From assembly GCA_014138725.1 (NCBI GenBank), contig JACJID010000004.1:992001-1056000 (forward strand): 64,000 nucleotides of DNA. Reading direction: 5' to 3'. This DNA is from Kutzneria viridogrisea (GTDB lineage: Bacteria; Actinomycetota; Actinomycetes; Mycobacteriales; Pseudonocardiaceae). The position numbers and the translations under genes were made by a program. A model generated the notes under the pieces. That model was given only the letters and a program-made list of their open reading frames with translations. It was not told where the DNA came from and made no database searches. Within the stretch, counting starts at the first letter, position 1, and each line of letters opens with the position of its first letter. Below are positions 45,057 through 53,167 of this stretch, piece by piece.

Positions 45057-46008
45057 AGCGGGTCGGGTCGAGGATGAGCTTGCCCGCGGTCTTGCGGGAC
45101 CGGATGTCGAGGTGGGCCTGCACCACCTCGCTGAGCGGGTAGTCACCGCCCAGCTGCGGCTTGAGGTCACCGGCGGCGACCAGGTCGAACAGGTCGGCCA
45201 TGGCCTCACGCATCATCTGCGGGCGGCGGAAGCAGTCCTGCAACCAGAAGCCGGCCACCGACTTGGAGTGCGCCATCAGCTTGGACGGGGACACCGGGGA
45301 GCCGGTCTCCCGTGAGGCCGCGCCGTAGGCGACGAGTCGGCCGAAGCTGGCCAGCGCCGAGAGCGAGGCGTCGAACACCTCGCCACCGGTCATCTCCAGC
45401 ACGATGTCCACGCGCGAGCCGTTGTTGGCCTCGATGATCCGCTCGACCAGGCCCTCCGGCTCGGCGTCGATGGCCACGTCGGCGCCCAGCGACACGGCGA
45501 GATCCCGCTTGTCCTGCGTGGAGGCGGTACCGATGACCCGGCCCGCGCCCCACAGCTTGGCCAGCTGCACGGCCAGTGAGCCGACACCACCGGCGGCCGA
45601 GATCACCAGCACCGACTCGCCCGCCACCAGGCGCGCGGAGGTCTTCAGCAGGTGCCATGCGGTGGCACCCTGCACGATCAGCGCCAGCGCGTCGGCGTCG
45701 GACACCGCCTCGGGCACGTCGAAGGCCAGCTGCGGCACGGTCAGCGCGTACTCGGCGTAGCCGCCGCCGGTGGTCAGCGCCACGACGCGGCGGCCGTCCT
45801 CGGTGTGGCCGACCACCTCGCCGCCCGGCACGAACGGCAGGGACTGCTGGGACAGGTAGGAGTTCTCCGCCTGGTGGGTGTCGGCGTAGTTGATCCCGGC
45901 GCGGTCCACCCGCACCAGCAGTTGCCCCTGCGCCGGGACCGGCTTGGGCAGGTCCACCACCTTGAGCACCTCGGGACCGCCGAACTCGGTGACCTGGACC
46001 GCGCGCAC
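45055..46008 (-). CDS. NADPH:quinone reductase-like (zinc-free MDR) oxidoreductase
   Basis: 317 residues. N-terminus VRAVQVTEFGGPEVLKVVDL is the quinone-oxidoreductase signature; nucleotide fold at VLVISAAGGVGSLAVQLAK and GTASTQDKR. No zinc-binding cysteines. It reduces quinones or enones with NADPH in relatives. GTG 46008 has GAGGAG upstream and lies 45 bp from the divergent TetR start; four GTAC tetramers between them form a shared operator. Confidence 0.9.
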   Translation of the reverse strand: MRAVQVTEFGGPEVLKVVDLPKPVPAQGQLLVRVDRAGINYADTHQAENSYLSQQSLPFVPGGEVVGHTEDGRRVVALTTGGGYAEYALTVPQLAFDVPEAVSDADALALIVQGATAWHLLKTSARLVAGESVLVISAAGGVGSLAVQLAKLWGAGRVIGTASTQDKRDLAVSLGADVAIDAEPEGLVERIIEANNGSRVDIVLEMTGGEVFDASLSALASFGRLVAYGAASRETGSPVSPSKLMAHSKSVAGFWLQDCFRRPQMMREAMADLFDLVAAGDLKPQLGGDYPLSEVVQAHLDIRSRKTAGKLILDPTR

Positions 46009-46027
46009 TGGTTTCTCCTCACGTTTA

Positions 46028-46050
46028 GTACACCGTACGGTACACTGTAC
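46028..46050. promoter_or_regulatory. symmetrical GTAC operator between TetR and quinone-reductase genes
   Basis: Four GTAC tetramers at 46028, 46035, 46040 and 46047 are arranged symmetrically around base 46039. The 23-bp near-palindrome lies in the 45-bp divergent gap. Probable operator of the TetR protein encoded at 46054, repressing itself and the oxidoreductase. Confidence 0.7.
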
Positions 46051-46053
46051 GGC

Positions 46054-46716
46054 ATGCCGCCACGCCCACGAGCGCCGCGCAACACCCTCAGCAGGGAGCT
46101 GGTGGTGGACACCGCGCTGCGCATGCTCGACGAGGGCGGCATCGAGGCGTTCGGGGTGCGCGCGCTGGCCAAGGAGCTCGGCGTCGGCCCGATGACGCTC
46201 TACACCTACTTCCGTGGCAAGGAAGAGCTGCTGGACGCGGTGCGCGGGCAGTTGCTGGACACGGCCTCGCTGACCTGCCTGCACGGGGACTGGCAGCACC
46301 GGGTCCGCACGATCTGCCAGCGGCTGCGGCAGCTGATCCTGGACCACCCGTGCCTGATCCACCTGCTGTCCACCCGCCCGCCGTCCGGGCGCGACGCCGC
46401 CGACGCGGCCGAGGCCCTGCTGCGCACGCTGACGGAGGCGGGCTTCGACGAGGAGACGGCCGCGCGCACCTACACGATGCTGCTCGGGCACGTGCTGGGC
46501 GTGACCTCGCTGGAGGTCCAACTGGCCGCCGAGCACGAGGACCCGGACCGCCGCAGACACATCCGCGACACGATGACCGGACTGGACCCGAAGCGCCACC
46601 CCGCACTGGTCGCGCACACGGCAGCGCTGCGCCGGACCGCCGGCGGGGACGCGCAGTTCGAGTTCGGCCTGGAGTTGATCATCGCCGGGCTGGAGCGGCA
46701 CACGGTATTGAAATGA
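46054..46716 (+). CDS. TetR-family regulator (TetR_C-type ligand domain)
   Basis: 220 residues. Helix-turn-helix: ELVVDTALRMLDEGGIEAFG, VRALAKELGVGPMTLYTYFR, GKEELLDAV. The GVGPMTLYTYF variant of the recognition helix and the C-terminal domain with FEFGLELIIAGLE are typical of tetracycline-repressor-like TetR_C proteins. Divergent from the quinone reductase with a shared operator, so probably its repressor. Confidence 0.92.
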   Translation: MPPRPRAPRNTLSRELVVDTALRMLDEGGIEAFGVRALAKELGVGPMTLYTYFRGKEELLDAVRGQLLDTASLTCLHGDWQHRVRTICQRLRQLILDHPCLIHLLSTRPPSGRDAADAAEALLRTLTEAGFDEETAARTYTMLLGHVLGVTSLEVQLAAEHEDPDRRRHIRDTMTGLDPKRHPALVAHTAALRRTAGGDAQFEFGLELIIAGLERHTVLK

Positions 46717-46738
46717 CCGTTCCAAAACATGCTAGGCT
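46708..46738 (+). promoter_or_regulatory. promoter/operator of second TetR gene
   Basis: A near-palindrome TTGAAA-tgaccg-TTCCAA (46708-46725) overlaps the 3' end of the previous gene. A -10-like TAGGCT (46733-46738) is followed 6 nt later by GTG 46745, so the transcript is probably leaderless. The dyad may be the autoregulatory operator. Confidence 0.5.
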
Positions 46739-46744
46739 GCTCGC

Positions 46745-47305
46745 GTGCCCAGGCCACGGGAGTTCGACGAGCAGCAGGCGCTCGACGCGGCGATGACCGC
46801 GTTCTGGGCGACCGGCTACGAGGCCACGTCCACACAGGACCTGTGCGAGGCGACCGGGCTCGGCCGCAGCAGCATCTACAACACCTTCAGCAGCAAGCAC
46901 GAGCTGTACCGGCGCAGCCTCCAGCGCTACCACGAGACGGCGACCGGCAACCAGTTGGAAGTGCTCGCCGCGGAAGGTGATCCGCGGGAGAAGATCCGCG
47001 CACTGCTGACCCAGGCGGCCCACGACGACAGGGGCTGCCTCGCGGTGAACGCCTCCATCGAACTGGGCAGCCGGGACAGCGAGGTCAAGGCCGTGCTGCG
47101 CAAGGGTTTCGACCAGCTCATCGAGGCCATCCGCGCGACAGTCCAAGAAGGACAGCGCGCGGGCGTGATCACCCGCGAGAAGGACGCGCTCGCACTGGCG
47201 CAGTTCGTACACGGCACGATCGGCGGCCTCCGCGTGCTGTCCAGCAGCGGAGCGAGCACCGAAACCCTGTGCAGCGTGGTGGACATCGCCATGAGCGCGC
47301 TCTAA
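46745..47305 (+). CDS. TetR-family regulator of the MFS gene
   Basis: 186 residues. Helix-turn-helix with REFDEQQALDAAMTAFWATG, YEATSTQDLCEATGLGRSSI and YNTFSSKHELY; C-terminal ligand region with GCLAVNASIELGSRDSEV, a pattern of the AcrR/YcdC-like group. It lies 70 bp upstream of an MFS exporter in the same direction. Regulator-exporter pairing suggests drug or metabolite response. Confidence 0.92.
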   Translation: MPRPREFDEQQALDAAMTAFWATGYEATSTQDLCEATGLGRSSIYNTFSSKHELYRRSLQRYHETATGNQLEVLAAEGDPREKIRALLTQAAHDDRGCLAVNASIELGSRDSEVKAVLRKGFDQLIEAIRATVQEGQRAGVITREKDALALAQFVHGTIGGLRVLSSSGASTETLCSVVDIAMSAL

Positions 47306-47375
47306 ATCCGTTCCACCCCAGCGCAACGAAGCGCACCCAAGTTTTAAACTGATTGATACATAACGAGGAGCTGTT

Positions 47376-48530
47376 GTGCCCCTTGCCGTCTACGTGATCG
47401 GGCTGAGCGTGTTCGCGCTCGGTACCTCCGAGTTCATGCTCTCCGGATTACTGCCCGCCCTCGCGGGTGACCTGGGTGTGTCCATTCCGGACGCTGGGCT
47501 GCTGATCTCCGCCTTCGCCGTGGGCATGGTGGTCGGCGCGCCCGTGCTGGCCATGGCCACGGTCCGCCTGCCACCGCGCACCACCATGATCGGGCTGATC
47601 GTGGTGTTCGGGCTCGGGCAGGTGCTCGGCGCGCTGTCCCCCGGCTACGGGGTGCTGTTCGCCTCCCGCGTGGTCAGCGCCCTGGCCTGTGCTGGCTTCT
47701 GGGCGGTGGGCGCCGCCACGGCGGTACGCCTCGCGCCGCAAGGGGCACAGGCCAGGGCCCTGGCGGTGGTCGTCGGCGGCCTGACCATCGCGAACATCGT
47801 GGGAGTGCCCGCGGGCACCGTGATCGGCCAACTCGCGGGCTGGCGGGCGGCTTTCTGGGCGGTGGCGGCCCTGTCCGCGGTGGCGGCGGTCGGGCTGGTG
47901 GCCCTGGTCCCGGCCAGCCCCCGCGAGGCCGAACCGCCCAGGCTCGCCGAGGAGCTGCACATCTACGGCAAGCCGCGCGTGTGGCTGGCGCTGGGCACGA
48001 TCGCGCTGACCCAGGCCGCGATCTTCTGCACGTTCAGCTACCTCGCGCCGCTGCTCACCGAGTCGGCGGGCCTGCCAGCGGCCTGGGTGCCCGGGGTGCT
48101 GGCCCTGTTCGGGATCGGCGCGCTGGTCGGCATCAGCCTGGGCGGGCGCAGCGCCGACGCACGGCCAAGGCCCACGCTGCTGATCGGCATCGCGGCGACC
48201 CTGCTGGTGACGGCGCTGCTCGCGCTGGCGGCACACAGCCCGCTGCTGGTGGTGCCGCTGATCGCGCTGTTCGGCGTGGCGGGCTTCGGGGTCAACCCGG
48301 CGCTCAACGCCAGGGTGTTCGCGGCTTCCGGCGGGGCCAACAGCATGACCGGTGCGGCCAGCACGGCCGCGTTCAACGTGGGCAACACGGCGGGCCCGTG
48401 GCTGGGCGGACTGGCCATCGGCGGCGGGCTCGGCTACCCCTCGGTGGCCTGGGTCAGCGCGCTGCTCGGACTGCTCGCGCTGGGGAGCGTCGCGGTGACG
48501 AGCAAGCGCTCGGTGATACTTGCCTCGTGA
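47376..48530 (+). CDS. MFS transporter, DHA1 family (chloramphenicol/arabinose-efflux-like)
   Basis: 384 residues with 12 predicted helices. The first helix contains SVFALGTSEFMLSGLLPALA, the hallmark of the AraJ/Cml subgroup, followed by motif A-like and antiporter motif C region GVPAGTVIGQLAGWRAAFW. GTG 47376 is preceded by GAGGAG. Likely drug or metabolite proton antiporter. The next gene overlaps by 4 bp (GTGA). Confidence 0.92.
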   Translation: MPLAVYVIGLSVFALGTSEFMLSGLLPALAGDLGVSIPDAGLLISAFAVGMVVGAPVLAMATVRLPPRTTMIGLIVVFGLGQVLGALSPGYGVLFASRVVSALACAGFWAVGAATAVRLAPQGAQARALAVVVGGLTIANIVGVPAGTVIGQLAGWRAAFWAVAALSAVAAVGLVALVPASPREAEPPRLAEELHIYGKPRVWLALGTIALTQAAIFCTFSYLAPLLTESAGLPAAWVPGVLALFGIGALVGISLGGRSADARPRPTLLIGIAATLLVTALLALAAHSPLLVVPLIALFGVAGFGVNPALNARVFAASGGANSMTGAASTAAFNVGNTAGPWLGGLAIGGGLGYPSVAWVSALLGLLALGSVAVTSKRSVILAS

Positions 48531-49075
48531 ACAGCATCGAACTGCCCGCCGACGCGGAGCTGCCGAGCAGGCACCCCAAGGCACCCGCGCCAGGCACCGA
48601 ACTGCCCGTGCACTACCAGCGCTGCTTCGGCTGCGGGGACGTGGACGCCGGGCTGCACCTGAAGATCCGCGCGGGTGAGGGCCTGACGGTGACCGGGCTG
48701 TTCCAGGTCACCGAGCACCACCAGGGCGCACCGGGCCTGGCGCACGGCGGGCTGCTGGCGGCCGCGTTCGACGAGACCCTGGGCTCGCTGAACTGGCTGC
48801 TGCACACGACCACGGTGACCGGGCGGCTGGAGACCGACTTCCGCCGCCCGGTGCCGGTCGACTCCACCCTGCACATCCTGGCGAAGGTGGACGGGCTGGC
48901 CGGGCGCAAGCTCTACGTCAGCGCCGAGGGCAGGCTCAACGCGGTGGACGGGCCGCTGGCGCTGACCGCGCGCGGGCTGTTCGTCAAGGTCGGCATCGAG
49001 CACTTCGTCAAGCACGGCAGGCCGCAGGACATCGCCGAGGCCGTGGACGAACGCGGCTTCGAGGTCAACCCGTGA
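48527..49075 (+). CDS. PaaI-type hotdog thioesterase
   Basis: 182 residues. HYQRCFGCGDVDAGLHLKIR is the N-terminal CFGCG-type segment, and GAPGLAHGGLLAAAFDETLG holds the HGG...DE active site of PaaI/THEM4-like thioesterases. Acyl-CoA hydrolysis is expected. GTG 48527 overlaps the MFS stop; coupling to an exporter is unusual and its meaning is unclear. Confidence 0.88.
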   Translation: MNSIELPADAELPSRHPKAPAPGTELPVHYQRCFGCGDVDAGLHLKIRAGEGLTVTGLFQVTEHHQGAPGLAHGGLLAAAFDETLGSLNWLLHTTTVTGRLETDFRRPVPVDSTLHILAKVDGLAGRKLYVSAEGRLNAVDGPLALTARGLFVKVGIEHFVKHGRPQDIAEAVDERGFEVNP

Positions 49076-49078
49076 CGA

Positions 49079-50110
49079 TCACCTCTGGGGGGCCGGCACC
49101 TCACGCGAGAGCGCCACGAGCCGGGACACCGCGCGCAGGTACTTCTTGCGGTACCCGCCGCGCAGCATCTCCTCGGTGAACAGCTCGGACAGCCGCTGCC
49201 CGGACACCGCCACCGGCACTGCCCGGTCGTAGAGCCGGTCGGCGAAGGCCACCAGCCGCAGCGCCACGTCCTGGTCCGGGGCCTGGTGCACGCCCCTGAG
49301 GTGCACGGCGGCCACGTCGGTGACCAGGCGGCCGTACTTGGACGGGTGCAGCTTCGCCAGGTGGGCACACAGCGCGTCGAACTCGTCCAGGGTCGCGCCC
49401 GGCGTGGCCTCGGCGCTGGCCAGCAGCTGCTCCTCCGACATCGGGTCGGGGGCCTCGGGCAGCCCGCGGTGCCGGTAGTCGGGGCCGTCCACCCGGACCA
49501 CCTCGAACCGCGCGGACAGGCTCTGGATCTCGCGCAGGAAGTCGTCGGCGGCGAACCGCCCCTCCCCCAGCTTGTCCGGCAGCGTGTTGGAGGTCGCGGC
49601 CACGAACACGCCCGCGGCCATCAGCTCCGACAGCAACCGGGTCACCAGCATCGTGTCGCCCGGGTCGTCCAGCTCGAACTCGTCAATGGCCAGCAGCCGG
49701 TGCTCCGACAGCCGCCGCACCGCCTCCGGGAAGCCGAGCGCACCGACCAGGTGGGTCAGCTCCACGAAGGTGCCGTACGCCTTGGGCCCGGGCACCGCGT
49801 GCCAGAGCGAGGCCAGCAGGTGGGTCTTGCCCACGCCGAACCCGCCGTCCAGGTACAGCCCCAGCTTGGTCTCGGTCGGCCTGCCACCACCCAGTAGTGA
49901 CCGCAACCACGTCCTGCCCCTGCCCGCCGCGGCGACCCGCTGCGCGAAGGCCTCGCCGGCGCGCACGGCGGCGGCCTGGCTGGGCTCCTCGGGATTGGGG
50001 AGGTAGCTGGCGAAGCTGACCTGCCCGAACCGGGGCGGCGGGGCCATCGCGTCGACCATCTCGTCTGCCCCGATCTGGGGATAGCGGTCGGCCAAACGCG
50101 GGGCGGTCAT
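49079..50110 (-). CDS. zapE: cell division ATPase ZapE / AFG1-like
   Basis: 343 residues. Walker A in DGGFGVGKTHLLAS, Walker B in HRLLAIDEFELDDPGDTM, and VFVAATSNTLPDKLGEGRFA (sensor region). N-terminal PRFGQVSFASYLPNPEEPSQ is typical of AFG1-like proteins. It is divergent from the RibD-like gene, the same arrangement as Rv2670c-Rv2671 in M. tuberculosis. In E. coli ZapE acts at the division ring late in constriction; the actinobacterial role is less clear. Confidence 0.9.
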   Translation of the reverse strand: MTAPRLADRYPQIGADEMVDAMAPPPRFGQVSFASYLPNPEEPSQAAAVRAGEAFAQRVAAAGRGRTWLRSLLGGGRPTETKLGLYLDGGFGVGKTHLLASLWHAVPGPKAYGTFVELTHLVGALGFPEAVRRLSEHRLLAIDEFELDDPGDTMLVTRLLSELMAAGVFVAATSNTLPDKLGEGRFAADDFLREIQSLSARFEVVRVDGPDYRHRGLPEAPDPMSEEQLLASAEATPGATLDEFDALCAHLAKLHPSKYGRLVTDVAAVHLRGVHQAPDQDVALRLVAFADRLYDRAVPVAVSGQRLSELFTEEMLRGGYRKKYLRAVSRLVALSREVPAPQR

Positions 50111-50143
50111 GCCCCGAGCCTAACGGCGTGCTGGGATAGCTCC

Positions 50144-50890
50144 GTGCAGAGGCTGTGGCCGTCAGGCGACGAGGACGTCACCGACGCGGTGCTGGAACGG
50201 ATGTACGACTACCCGGCACCGCTGGACCGGCCGTGGGTCCAGGTCAACTTCGTGGCCAGCAGCGATGGCGCGGCCTCGGTGACCGGGGTGTCGGAGGGGC
50301 TGTCCAGCCCCGGGGACAAGCGGGTGTTCGCGCTGAGCCGGGACCTGGCCGACGTGGTGCTGGTCGGTGTGGGCACCGCCACAGTCGAGGGCTACCACGG
50401 GATCAAGCCCCGCGAGCTGCGCACCGAGCGCCGCGAACGGCTTGGCCTGAGCCCGATCCCGCCGATCGCCGTGGTCAGCGCGCGCTGCTCGGTGGACCCC
50501 GGCTCGCCCCTGCTCACCGACACGCTCGTGCCCCCGCTGGTGGTGACCTGCGCGGCGGCGCCAGCGCGGCGGCGCGAGGCGCTGGCCGAGGCGGGTGCGG
50601 ACGTGGTCGTCGCCGGGCAGCAGGAGGTGGACCTGCGCGCCGCACTGTCCGAACTGGACGCTCGTGGGCTGCGCCGGGTCAGCTGCGAGGGCGGCCCCCG
50701 GCTGTTCGGCTCGCTGGTCGCCGAGGACCTGGTCGACCAGCTGTGCCTGACCGTGTCCCCGCTGCTGGCGGGCGGCGACGCCCCGCGCGTGGCGCACGGC
50801 CTGCTGCCCGAGGTGCCCCGCGTGCTGGAGCTGGCCTCGGTGCTGCACGAGGAGGGCTTCCTGATGCTGCGCTACCGCCGGGCGCGGTGA
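50144..50890 (+). CDS. RibD C-terminal-type reductase (Rv2671-like pyrimidine reductase)
   Basis: 248 residues of the RibD_C/DHFR-like fold. Marks are VQVNFVASSDGAASVTGVSE, VLVGVGTATVEGYHGIKP and VSCEGGPRLFGSLVAEDLVD. Uses NADPH to reduce a pyrimidine-type or dihydrofolate-type substrate; the mycobacterial relative can replace dihydrofolate reductase when overexpressed. GTG 50144. First gene of a plus-strand operon; its stop overlaps the sigma-factor start. Confidence 0.88.
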   Translation: MQRLWPSGDEDVTDAVLERMYDYPAPLDRPWVQVNFVASSDGAASVTGVSEGLSSPGDKRVFALSRDLADVVLVGVGTATVEGYHGIKPRELRTERRERLGLSPIPPIAVVSARCSVDPGSPLLTDTLVPPLVVTCAAAPARRREALAEAGADVVVAGQQEVDLRAALSELDARGLRRVSCEGGPRLFGSLVAEDLVDQLCLTVSPLLAGGDAPRVAHGLLPEVPRVLELASVLHEEGFLMLRYRRAR

Positions 50891-51459
50891 CACCGGTGCC
50901 CGCCCAGACCAGGTCCGACCTCGAGCTGATGAGCTCGGCGGCCGGGGGTGACCTGGCGGCCTTCGACGAGCTGGTGCGCAGGCACACCACCCGCATGTAC
51001 CGGGTGGCCCTGCGCATCGTGGCCGACCCGGTGGAGGCCGAGGACGTGGTGCAGGACTCCTGGGTGTCGGCCTGGCGCGCGCTGTCCGGGTTCCGCGGCG
51101 AGTCCGCGCCGACCACCTGGCTGTACCGGGTGGTGACCAACGCCGCGCTGCTACATCTGCGGCGGCGCAAGCAAACCGTGCCGCTGGACACCGTGCTGGA
51201 GGACACCAACTCGCGGCTGCTGGCCGACACCCGGGTGGGGCCGGAGGGCGAGGCGCTGCGCGGCGAGCAGGTGGACGCCGTGCTGCGGGCCATCGCCACG
51301 CTGGAGCCGTCCCAGCGGGTGCCACTGGTGCTGCGCGAACTGGAGGGGATGAGCTACGAGGAGGTCGCCGCCGTCTTGGACATCGGGGTACCCGCCTTGC
51401 GCTCACGGCTGCACCGGGCGAGGGTGGCTCTGCTCGCGAAGCTGAAGGAGCTGCGGTGA
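50887..51459 (+). CDS. ECF-type sigma factor
   Basis: 190 residues. Region 2: FDELVRRHTTRMYRVALRIV, then EDVVQDSWVSAWRALSGFRG and WLYRVVTNAALLHLRRRK. Region 4: LPS-like EPSQRVPLVLRELEGMSYEE and VAAVLDIGVPALRSRLHRAR. No C-terminal extension. GTG 50887 overlaps the preceding stop and its own stop overlaps the next gene, which carries an anti-sigma-type zinc finger. It probably drives the Asp23-type operon downstream; no autoregulated promoter was recognised. Confidence 0.93.
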   Translation: MTPVPAQTRSDLELMSSAAGGDLAAFDELVRRHTTRMYRVALRIVADPVEAEDVVQDSWVSAWRALSGFRGESAPTTWLYRVVTNAALLHLRRRKQTVPLDTVLEDTNSRLLADTRVGPEGEALRGEQVDAVLRAIATLEPSQRVPLVLRELEGMSYEEVAAVLDIGVPALRSRLHRARVALLAKLKELR

Positions 51460-52025
51460 CCATGGATGGCGGTGAGCGGGTGCTGCCCTGCGGCCACCAG
51501 GTCGGCGAGCTGCTGGAACTGGTGAGCGACCCGGCGGCTGCCCCTGGTGGGCTGGCGGCGCACGCGCGGACCTGCCCGCACTGCCAGGCCGAGCTGCCCG
51601 AGCTGCGGGCCCGCTGGGAGCTGGTGCGGCAGGCGGCCCAGGCCCCGGTACTGACTCCGCCTGGGCTGGTGGACCGGGTGCTGGCCTCGGTGCGCGGGCT
51701 GCGCGGCCAGATCGCGGCCGAGCCGGTGGAGGTGGACCAGGAACGCGGCAAGCTGAGGATCTCTCAGCGCACCGTGCTGATCCTCGCGCGCAGGCTGGCC
51801 GGGGACTTCGCCTCGGCGCACGGCTCGGTGCACGTACGCGCCGTGGCCGGGGACGAGGAGGGGTTGCAGGTGCTGGTGGCGGTGCGCTTCGGCGTGCCGG
51901 TCGGCGAGCTGGCCGACCAGCTGCGCACGCACCTGCGGCAGGGCCTGGCCCGCGAACTGGGCGAGGGTGTGCCGCCGATCAGCGTGCACGTGGTGGACGT
52001 GCACCCAACTACTCCATTCGAGTGA
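51456..52025 (+). CDS. ZAS-type zinc-finger protein with C-terminal Asp23-like domain (putative anti-sigma factor)
   Basis: 189 residues. The N-terminus has C12 and the H36-x3-C40-x2-C43 motif (HARTCPHC) of zinc-binding anti-sigma factors. Residues about 95-189 resemble an Asp23/Gls24 domain (RISQRTVLILARRLAG, VHVRAVAG, VLVAVRFGVPVGELADQLRT, ISVHVVDVH). No membrane helix is present, unlike most anti-sigma factors. GTG 51456 overlaps the sigma stop; an ATG two codons on is the alternative. I infer that it holds the sigma factor and senses envelope state through Asp23-type contacts. Confidence 0.8.
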   Translation: MTMDGGERVLPCGHQVGELLELVSDPAAAPGGLAAHARTCPHCQAELPELRARWELVRQAAQAPVLTPPGLVDRVLASVRGLRGQIAAEPVEVDQERGKLRISQRTVLILARRLAGDFASAHGSVHVRAVAGDEEGLQVLVAVRFGVPVGELADQLRTHLRQGLARELGEGVPPISVHVVDVHPTTPFE

Positions 52026-52133
52026 ACAGGCGAGACGTCCTCGTTCCTCGGGACATCTGAACCAGTGCACGGCCGCGAGACGAACCTGGCGGCGAACGTG
52101 CACAGGCAGGTCCCTTCGGAAGGAGTCCGTCCC

Positions 52134-52619
52134 ATGGCGCAGACAGGCGCGACCAAGTCCGAGTCCACTGTGGACAACACTCCGGCCGTTCGCGCGGCGG
52201 GCTCGGCTCCCGCGCGGCTGGCCGACGAGAACACACTCGGCAAGACCACGATCGCCTCCTCGGTCGTGCAGAAGATCGCCAGCATGGCGGCGCGGGAGAT
52301 CTCCGGGGTGTACGCGATGGGCGGCGGGGTCTCCCGCGCGTTCGGCGCCATCCGCGAGCGCATCCCCGGCGCGGGCACGGTCAGCACCTCGGGTGTGGCC
52401 GTGGAGGTCGGCGAGAAGCAGGCCGCGATCGACCTGGACATCGTGGTCGAGTACGGCGCGGGCATCGTGGAGCTGGCGCGTGCGGTGCGCCGCAACGTGA
52501 TCACCGCGGTGGAGCGCATGACCGGCCTGGAGGTCATCGAGGTCAACATCGCGGTCAACGACATCCACCTGCCCGAGGACAACGAGGAGCCCACCGAGCA
52601 GACCTCCCGGGTCGAGTGA
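52134..52619 (+). CDS. Asp23/Gls24-family envelope stress protein
   Basis: 161 residues. The central Asp23 domain is clear: KTTIASSVVQKIASMAAREI, GVYAMGGGVSRAFGAI, VAVEVGEKQAAIDLDIVVEY and VERMTGLEVIEVNIAVNDI. Asp23 is anchored at the membrane by AmaP in Staphylococcus; an AmaP-like gene lies at 54034. ATG 52134 has AAGGAG upstream. An internal regulatory gap of 108 bp separates it from the anti-sigma-like gene. Confidence 0.92.
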   Translation: MAQTGATKSESTVDNTPAVRAAGSAPARLADENTLGKTTIASSVVQKIASMAAREISGVYAMGGGVSRAFGAIRERIPGAGTVSTSGVAVEVGEKQAAIDLDIVVEYGAGIVELARAVRRNVITAVERMTGLEVIEVNIAVNDIHLPEDNEEPTEQTSRVE

Positions 52620-52620
52620 G

Positions 52621-52908
52621 GTGGCCGAGCTGGCGGAGCTGATCGCGCAGGCGGTGCTGGCGCACCCCGCCGTGCACCGCCTGGACGGCGGGGAGTTCGG
52701 CGTGGTGGCCTCGCCGCTGCCCGGCCGCAGGGTCCTCGGTGTGCTCACCGAGGGACCCGGCTCCCCCGTCGAGATCGCCGTGGTGCTGCTGCTGGGCCAC
52801 CCCATCCCCGAGGTGGTCGAGCAGCTGCGCGAGCGGGTCAAGGCAGTAGCGGGCACAGTTCCCGTGGACATCACCGTCGCCGACCTCATGGTGGCGGAAC
52901 CAGCCTGA
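52621..52908 (+). CDS. small Asp23-cluster protein (hypothetical)
   Basis: 95 residues from GTG 52621, one base after the Asp23 stop. It has alternating beta/alpha character (VVASPLPGRRVLGVLTE, EIAVVLLLGHPIPEVVEQLR, VPVDITVADLMV) that mirrors the Asp23 fold in a shortened form. It may be a truncated paralogue. No catalytic residues visible. Confidence 0.75.
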   Translation: MAELAELIAQAVLAHPAVHRLDGGEFGVVASPLPGRRVLGVLTEGPGSPVEIAVVLLLGHPIPEVVEQLRERVKAVAGTVPVDITVADLMVAEPA

Positions 52909-52913
52909 CCGGC

Positions 52914-52957
52914 GGCGGGGGCACTGGTGGTTCGTCGGGGGACCACCAGGCCCCGCC
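52914..52957 (+). terminator. intra-operon hairpin
   Basis: Interrupted stem: GGCGGGG (52914-52920) with CCCCGCC (52951-52957) and CTGGTGGT (52924-52931) with ACCACCAG (52942-52949). It lies 5 bp after one gene and about 34 bp before the small membrane-protein gene. It may attenuate transcription or stabilise the upstream mRNA segment. Confidence 0.55.
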
Positions 52958-52990
52958 CCCCGGTCCGGCACACGAACAGGAGACTCGCAC

Positions 52991-53167
52991 GTGAACGGAT
53001 CCCAGATCGGTCTGCTCGCCGGGCTGGTGCTCGGCCTGGCCGCCTCATTCAGCTTCGTGGCCTTCCTGGTCACCGCGGCCGTGGGCATCATCGGCTTCGT
53101 CGTCGGCCGCGTGCTCGACGGCGAGATCGACCTCGGCGACGTGCTCGGCAGGGGCCGGGACAAGTGA
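52991..53167 (+). CDS. small membrane protein (DUF2273-like)
   Basis: 58 residues, too short for most gene finders. It reads VNGSQIGLLAGLVLGLAASF, then FVAFLVTAAVGIIGFVVGRV and a short acidic/basic tail ending GRGRDK. Two membrane segments separated by Ser-Phe-Ser, as in DUF2273 proteins that accompany Asp23 genes in Firmicutes and actinobacteria. GTG 52991 has AGGAG upstream. Its stop overlaps the next start (GTGA). Probable membrane partner of the Asp23 proteins. Confidence 0.82.
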   Translation: MNGSQIGLLAGLVLGLAASFSFVAFLVTAAVGIIGFVVGRVLDGEIDLGDVLGRGRDK

